A stretch of DNA of 8,475 nucleotides from an uncultured Porphyromonadaceae bacterium. GTDB lineage: Bacteria; Bacteroidota; Bacteroidia; Bacteroidales; Muribaculaceae. Positions 5,775 through 8,475 of the stretch are shown here, piece by piece (position 1 is the stretch's first letter; every line of letters begins with the position of its first letter). The stretch lies in the NCBI GenBank assembly GCA_947166165.1, contig CAMVDK010000135.1:1-8475 (forward strand). Direction: 5' to 3'. Below the pieces are notes generated by a model. The model did not search any database. It was not told the DNA's origin and was given only the letters and a program-made list of their open reading frames with translations. Both the position numbers and the translations under genes were made by a program.

Positions 5775-6587
5775 GGAGCCTCCGCCCCCGCCTCCGCCGA
5801 AGCTGCCCCCGCCAAAACCGCCGAAGCCACCTCCGCCGCCGAAGCCACCGCCTCCGCCGCCCCACGACGAGCGGCCGCCGGAGCCGAAGATGATGGGGCC
5901 GCCCCAGGTGCCGGTGTAGCCGCCGCCACGGCTGCCGCCGCCACGGCCGCCGCCCCCCATGATGTTGCTGATGTAGATGAACACGAACACCATGATGATG
6001 ATGGCAATGATGACGCTTGCCACCGACTCGGCGCCGTCGCCTGTCTGGTCGAGGTACTGCTGCTCGCTGTACTCACCCTCGGCGATGGGCATCACCACGC
6101 GCAGCGCGCGCCACACGCCGCCGGCATAGTCGTTCTGCTTGAAGGAGGGAATCATCTCGTGGTTCACAATCTGCGTGCACGTCAGGTCGGTGAGTGCGCC
6201 TTCGAGGCCGTAGCCCGTGGCGATGAACGCGCGGCCGCGGTCGTGGTCGGTCTTGGGCTTGACCAGTATCACCACGCCGTTGTTGAACTTGCTGCCTCCC
6301 ACGCCCCACTGCTGCCCGGTCTGCTGTGCGAACTCCCAGGGTTCGTAGCCGCCCAGGTCGGCCACGGTGAGCACCACAATCTGGTTGCCGGTGCGCATGG
6401 CGTAGGCCTCGAGCGAGTCCTCCATGACGGCCGCCTGGCTGCCCAGCACGCCGGCCAGGTCGTTCACCAGCCGTGCCGGCTCGGGCTTGTCGGGGATGGG
6501 GTATTTGGCCCATACGAGCGCCGGCAGCAGCCACAGGCAGGCGGCCAGCAGCCAGCGCGGCAGGTCAGTCTTCGTAGGTGATTTCAT
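5769..6587 (-). CDS. Exported TPM-domain protein with membrane anchor and glycine-rich tail (YgcG-like)
   Basis: A 272-residue protein of the TPM family (PF04536; TLP18.3/Psb32/MOLO-1), whose members have been linked to membrane-protein maintenance and, in plants, to acid phosphatase activity; the substrate here is unknown. Signal peptide residues 1-27 (VWA before K28). The TPM domain spans about residues 38-168: LVNDLAGVLG (40-49), GNQIVVLTVADL (67-78), NNGVVILVKP (102-111), RAFIATGYGLEGALTD (119-134). A single membrane helix lies at 189-209. Residues 211-272 are mostly glycine with F, S, R and W, ending GGSW, the usual end of YgcG-type proteins. The TPM domain should therefore be periplasmic, with the tail on the other side of the membrane. 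The start overlaps the preceding TPM gene by 23 nt, and lemA is two genes upstream, the classic lemA-TPM arrangement. Confidence 0.9.
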   Translation of the reverse strand: MKSPTKTDLPRWLLAACLWLLPALVWAKYPIPDKPEPARLVNDLAGVLGSQAAVMEDSLEAYAMRTGNQIVVLTVADLGGYEPWEFAQQTGQQWGVGGSKFNNGVVILVKPKTDHDRGRAFIATGYGLEGALTDLTCTQIVNHEMIPSFKQNDYAGGVWRALRVVMPIAEGEYSEQQYLDQTGDGAESVASVIIAIIIMVFVFIYISNIMGGGGRGGGSRGGGYTGTWGGPIIFGSGGRSSWGGGGGGFGGGGGFGGFGGGSFGGGGGGGSW

Positions 6588-7005
6588 TGCTCAGTTCGTT
6601 GATGTCGTTGCGTTCGGCCGGGAAGATGTCGTGCAGGCGTTCGCCCAGGGTGTGGATGGCCTCGCACAGGCCGTCGACGGGTCTTCCGGCTCGCAGCCGC
6701 TGCAGCAGCGCGGCCACCACGTCGTCCCAGTAGCCTTCGGCCACGGCGTCGTTGATGCCCTGGTCGCCCACGATGGCCAGCTGGCGGTCGGTGTAGGCCA
6801 CATAGATGAGCACGGCGTTGCGGCGCTGCGTGCGGTAGAGCTGCAGGCGGTCGAAGGTGGCGATGGCGGCCGTCACGGGGTCGGCTTCGCGGCAGTGGGG
6901 CGTGGCGTGCACGCAGATTTCGCCCGTTGTGCGGCGCTCGGCATCGGTGATGGCCTGCGCGATGCGGCGTTGTCCGTCTTCGGGAATGAAGTCGCTCAGA
7001 GCCAT
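6565..7005 (-). CDS. Small TPM-domain protein without signal peptide
   Basis: A 146-residue protein that is almost entirely one TPM domain (PF04536). The visible family landmarks are TTGEICVHA (26-34), F51 in the helix before the core strand, NAVLIYVAYTDRQLAIVGDQGI (63-84), YWDDVV (92-97), and a closing amphipathic region ending NDINELSNEI (133-142). No signal peptide or membrane segment is visible, so it is predicted to be cytoplasmic, unlike its exported neighbour. The ATG at 7005 is 5 nt after the lemA stop, and the gene overlaps the following TPM gene by 23 nt, so the three are almost certainly one translationally coupled unit. A longer open frame reaches up to 7599 on the same strand, but it overlaps lemA and is a shadow. 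Biochemical function is unknown; a partner role with LemA is inferred from synteny. Confidence 0.88.
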   Translation of the reverse strand: MALSDFIPEDGQRRIAQAITDAERRTTGEICVHATPHCREADPVTAAIATFDRLQLYRTQRRNAVLIYVAYTDRQLAIVGDQGINDAVAEGYWDDVVAALLQRLRAGRPVDGLCEAIHTLGERLHDIFPAERNDINELSNEITYED

Positions 7006-7010
7006 GACCG

Positions 7011-7613
7011 TCAGTGGCTGAAGTCGACCGTCGGGGCTGTTTCGGCCCCGGCCTGAGCCTGGAAGTAGGGCTTGGCGTCGAAGTTGAACAGGCCGGCCAG
7101 CAGGTTGGTGGGGAACGTGCGCAGCTGCGTGTTGTAGGCCTGTGCCACCTCGTTGAAGTTCTTGCGCTCCACGGCGATGCGGTTCTCGGTGCCTTCGAGT
7201 TGCGACTGCAGGTTGAGGAAGTTCTCGTTGGCCTTCAGCTCGGGGTATGCCTCGCTGACGGCAATCAGCCGGCTCAGGGCGCTCGAGAGCTCGCCCTGCA
7301 TGCTCTGGAAGCGCTGCAGGTCGGCCTCGGTCATGTTGCTCGGGTCGATTTTCACGCTGGTGGCGTTGGCGCGGGCGTTGACCACGCCCTCGAGGGTCTC
7401 CTTCTCGTGGGCGGCGTAGCCCTTCACGGTGTTCACCAGGTTGGGAATCAGGTCGGCCCGGCGCTGGTAGACGTTCTCGACTTGCGCCCAAGCGGCGCTG
7501 ACGCCCTCCTGCTGCTTCACCAGTCCGTTGTAGGTGTTCTTGCCCCAACCAAAGAGGGCAATGCCAGCAATCACAATCACGGCCAGAATGGCCAGACATC
7601 CTTTTTTCATCAT
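7011..7613 (-). CDS. lemA: LemA family protein
   Basis: A 200-residue membrane-anchored protein of the LemA family (PF04011). An N-terminal hydrophobic helix (about residues 6-23, after MMKKG) places the rest outside the cytoplasm, with the N-terminus inside. The rest is helical and carries the family signatures: the AWAQVENVYQRRADLIPNLV block (41-60); VKGYAAHEKETLEGVVNARA (63-82); AYPELKANENF (122-132); and LQSQLEGTENRIAVERKNFN (135-154). Length is typical. Function is not established biochemically; LemA proteins occur with TPM-domain or HtpX-like genes and are suspected of roles in membrane-protein quality or envelope homeostasis. It is first in an operon with two TPM genes. Two adjacent ATGs (7613 and 7610) are possible; the leader is AT-rich, with no Shine-Dalgarno motif. 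Confidence 0.95.
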   Translation of the reverse strand: MMKKGCLAILAVIVIAGIALFGWGKNTYNGLVKQQEGVSAAWAQVENVYQRRADLIPNLVNTVKGYAAHEKETLEGVVNARANATSVKIDPSNMTEADLQRFQSMQGELSSALSRLIAVSEAYPELKANENFLNLQSQLEGTENRIAVERKNFNEVAQAYNTQLRTFPTNLLAGLFNFDAKPYFQAQAGAETAPTVDFSH

Positions 7614-7642
7614 TTTTCAGTTTAATTTGGGTTTTACGTTTG

Positions 7643-7673
7643 CAAAGTTAGCGACTCTGAGGCGAATATGCAA
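7643..7673 (-). promoter_or_regulatory. Bacteroidetes-type promoter of the lemA-TPM operon
   Basis: On the minus strand TAACTTTG (7643-7650) matches the -7 consensus exactly. TTG (7671-7673, within ATTG) lies 20 nt upstream as the -33 element. The predicted start near 7637 gives a leader of about 25 nt. Confidence 0.75.
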
Positions 7674-7686
7674 TAATTGTGCCAAC

Positions 7687-7719
7687 AAAAAAATCGGCGG
7701 ACCGCTTGGCCCGCCGATT
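7687..7719 (-). terminator. Intrinsic terminator of the repeat-containing secreted protein
   Basis: A perfect 9-bp stem (AATCGGCGG with CCGCCGATT, 7692-7700 and 7711-7719) is followed on the minus strand by a run of seven Ts (7687-7693). It lies 32 nt past the stop at 7752 and isolates that gene from the lemA promoter. Confidence 0.88.
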
Positions 7720-7751
7720 GAAGTGAGTTTCAACTTGGCGTCAAGTGAGTC

Positions 7752-8475
7752 TCATTTGACCACCTTGCGTCCGTCGCTGGTCACGTAGATGCCACCAGCA
7801 GCGCTCTCGAGCGAGGTGCCGATGTAGCGGCCCTGCAGGTCGAAGTAGCGCACCACCTTGCCCTGCTCGGTGCCGGTGGCGTTGATGTCGTTGATGGCGG
7901 TGATCACCTTCTCGGTGAAGGTGGCGTTCACATTCACGTTGCCGGCAGGCATGGCGAAGGTGTAGGTGTTGTCGGTCACCTTGGTCACCTCCACGTTCTG
8001 AGCCACGCGGCGCGGAGCGTTGCCCGTTTCGGGAGCGGCGGTGCCGTCGTCGTAGGTCACGGTGATGGAGCTCAGCTCATATTCATCGCTGGCGGGGGTC
8101 ACGGTCAGGGTGACGGTCTCGCCAATCTGGGCGGTCTGCTTGTCGGCCTCGACGGTGCCGTTCTCGGTCTCGGCCACGGTGATGGTGTAGCTGGCGGCCG
8201 TGAAGGTGGCGTTGATGGTCACATTGGCGGCGGGCATGGTGAACGCGTTGTTCTCGATGGCCACCGGCTCCTGTCCCTCGACGGTGTAGGTGAGTGTGCC
8301 CAGCTCATAGCCCTCGGCGGGAGTGACGGTCAGCGTCACGGTCTCGCCCATGTTGGCGGTCTGCTTGTCGGCCTCGACGGTGCCGTTCTCGGTCTCGGCC
8401 ACGGTGATGGTGTAGCTGGCGGCCGTGAAGGTGGCGTTGATGGTCACATTGGCGGCGGGCATGGTGAACGCGTTG
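7752..8475 (-). CDS. Secreted protein with InlB-B-like tandem repeats, C-terminal part
   Basis: Only the last 240 residues are in the window; the frame is open through the right edge, so the ATG at 8462 is an internal Met within a repeat and not the start. One full 75-residue repeat and parts of two others are visible. The pattern is YTITVAETENGTV, GETVTLTVTP, GYEL, then NAFTMPAANVTINATFT, typical of divergent InlB B-repeat (Flg_new_2-like, PF18998) beta-modules of bacterial surface proteins. The last module (about 95-187) carries an insert of some 20 residues (about 145-165, with APRR at 153-156) before its closing FAMPAGNVNVNATFT. Residues 207-240 form a sorting-type tail: VRYFDLQGRYIG, GGIYVTSDG, terminal KVVK. 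The protein is probably secreted or surface-anchored via the type 9 route. Its N-terminal functional domain, if any, lies outside, so ligand and role are unknown. A strong terminator follows. Confidence 0.88.
   Translation of the reverse strand, partial: NAFTMPAANVTINATFTAASYTITVAETENGTVEADKQTANMGETVTLTVTPAEGYELGTLTYTVEGQEPVAIENNAFTMPAANVTINATFTAASYTITVAETENGTVEADKQTAQIGETVTLTVTPASDEYELSSITVTYDDGTAAPETGNAPRRVAQNVEVTKVTDNTYTFAMPAGNVNVNATFTEKVITAINDINATGTEQGKVVRYFDLQGRYIGTSLESAAGGIYVTSDGRKVVK
8130..8250 (-). repeat. Left copy of 225-nt-period coding tandem repeat
   Basis: These 121 nt are identical, base for base, to 8355-8475. They encode the TITVAETENG-to-NAF part of the 75-residue repeat. 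To the left the two copies diverge mostly at synonymous sites, then at the insert of the last module. Confidence 0.95.
8355..8475 (-). repeat. Right copy of 225-nt-period coding tandem repeat (cut by window edge)
   Basis: Identical to 8130-8250 over all 121 nt available. The identity probably continues past the window edge, and further units may follow. Confidence 0.95.

Noticed and set aside
5012..6076. 354-codon version of the small secreted protein
   Set aside because: The first 165 codons are an Ala/Ser-rich frame-shadow of the glycine-rich TPM gene. The signal peptide and -7 element place the start at 5581.
7014..7625. 203-codon plus-strand open frame opposite lemA
   Set aside because: Shadow of lemA with composition like the other antisense frames; no initiation signals.
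8460..8462. ATG as the start of the repeat protein
   Set aside because: The frame continues upstream to the window edge with NAFT, matching the equivalent position of the next repeat, so this is an internal Met.
8130..8475. CRISPR-like repeat array
   Set aside because: The repeats are long, contiguous, in frame and coding; there are no short repeat-spacer units.

Overview
The window is a GC-rich stretch of a Bacteroidales-type genome. The evidence is threefold. Promoters match the Bacteroidetes -33/-7 pattern (TTTG, about 20 nt, TAnnTTTG) instead of the -35/-10 type. Start codons are preceded by A-rich leaders, not Shine-Dalgarno sequences. Two secreted proteins end in the 'Y-x-DL-x-GR ... 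G-x-Y/N-I-V ... KVV' tail typical of Bacteroidetes surface and secreted proteins. A Prevotellaceae- or Muribaculaceae-like gut commensal would fit, but this is inference. Every gene I can support lies on the minus strand, so transcription runs from high to low coordinates. The long plus-strand reading frames are GC-driven shadows.

Layout from right to left (5' to 3' for the genes). (1) 8475-7752: C-terminal part of a secreted protein with tandem 75-residue InlB-B-like repeats and a sorting-type tail, closed by an intrinsic terminator. (2) 7613-5769: a tight three-gene operon, lemA, a small soluble TPM-domain protein, and a signal-peptide-bearing TPM protein with a membrane anchor and glycine-rich tail, behind a good promoter. 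(3) 5581-5012: a small secreted beta-rich protein with the same style of C-terminal tail, its own -7 element and a strong terminator. (4) 5011-4662: a 350-nt intergenic region with that terminator, a palindromic repeat element of about 205 nt, and the purD promoter. (5) 4661-1381: the purD / DUF6427-like membrane protein / pdxB operon, with a 24-nt gap and then an ATGA overlap. (6) 1185-1: nhaD, a Na+/H+ antiporter cut by the window edge, with its own promoter and a perfect inverted repeat upstream.

Most of the window is core metabolism and envelope housekeeping: GAR synthetase for purines, erythronate-4-phosphate dehydrogenase for pyridoxal phosphate, sodium/proton exchange, and a LemA/TPM envelope module. 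I see no defence system, prophage, transposase, CRISPR array, rRNA or tRNA. The least explained signals are the nested palindromic element at 4722-4926 with further copies of its 11-mer nearby, the uncharacterised membrane protein translationally coupled to pdxB, and the paired cytoplasmic and exported TPM proteins behind lemA.
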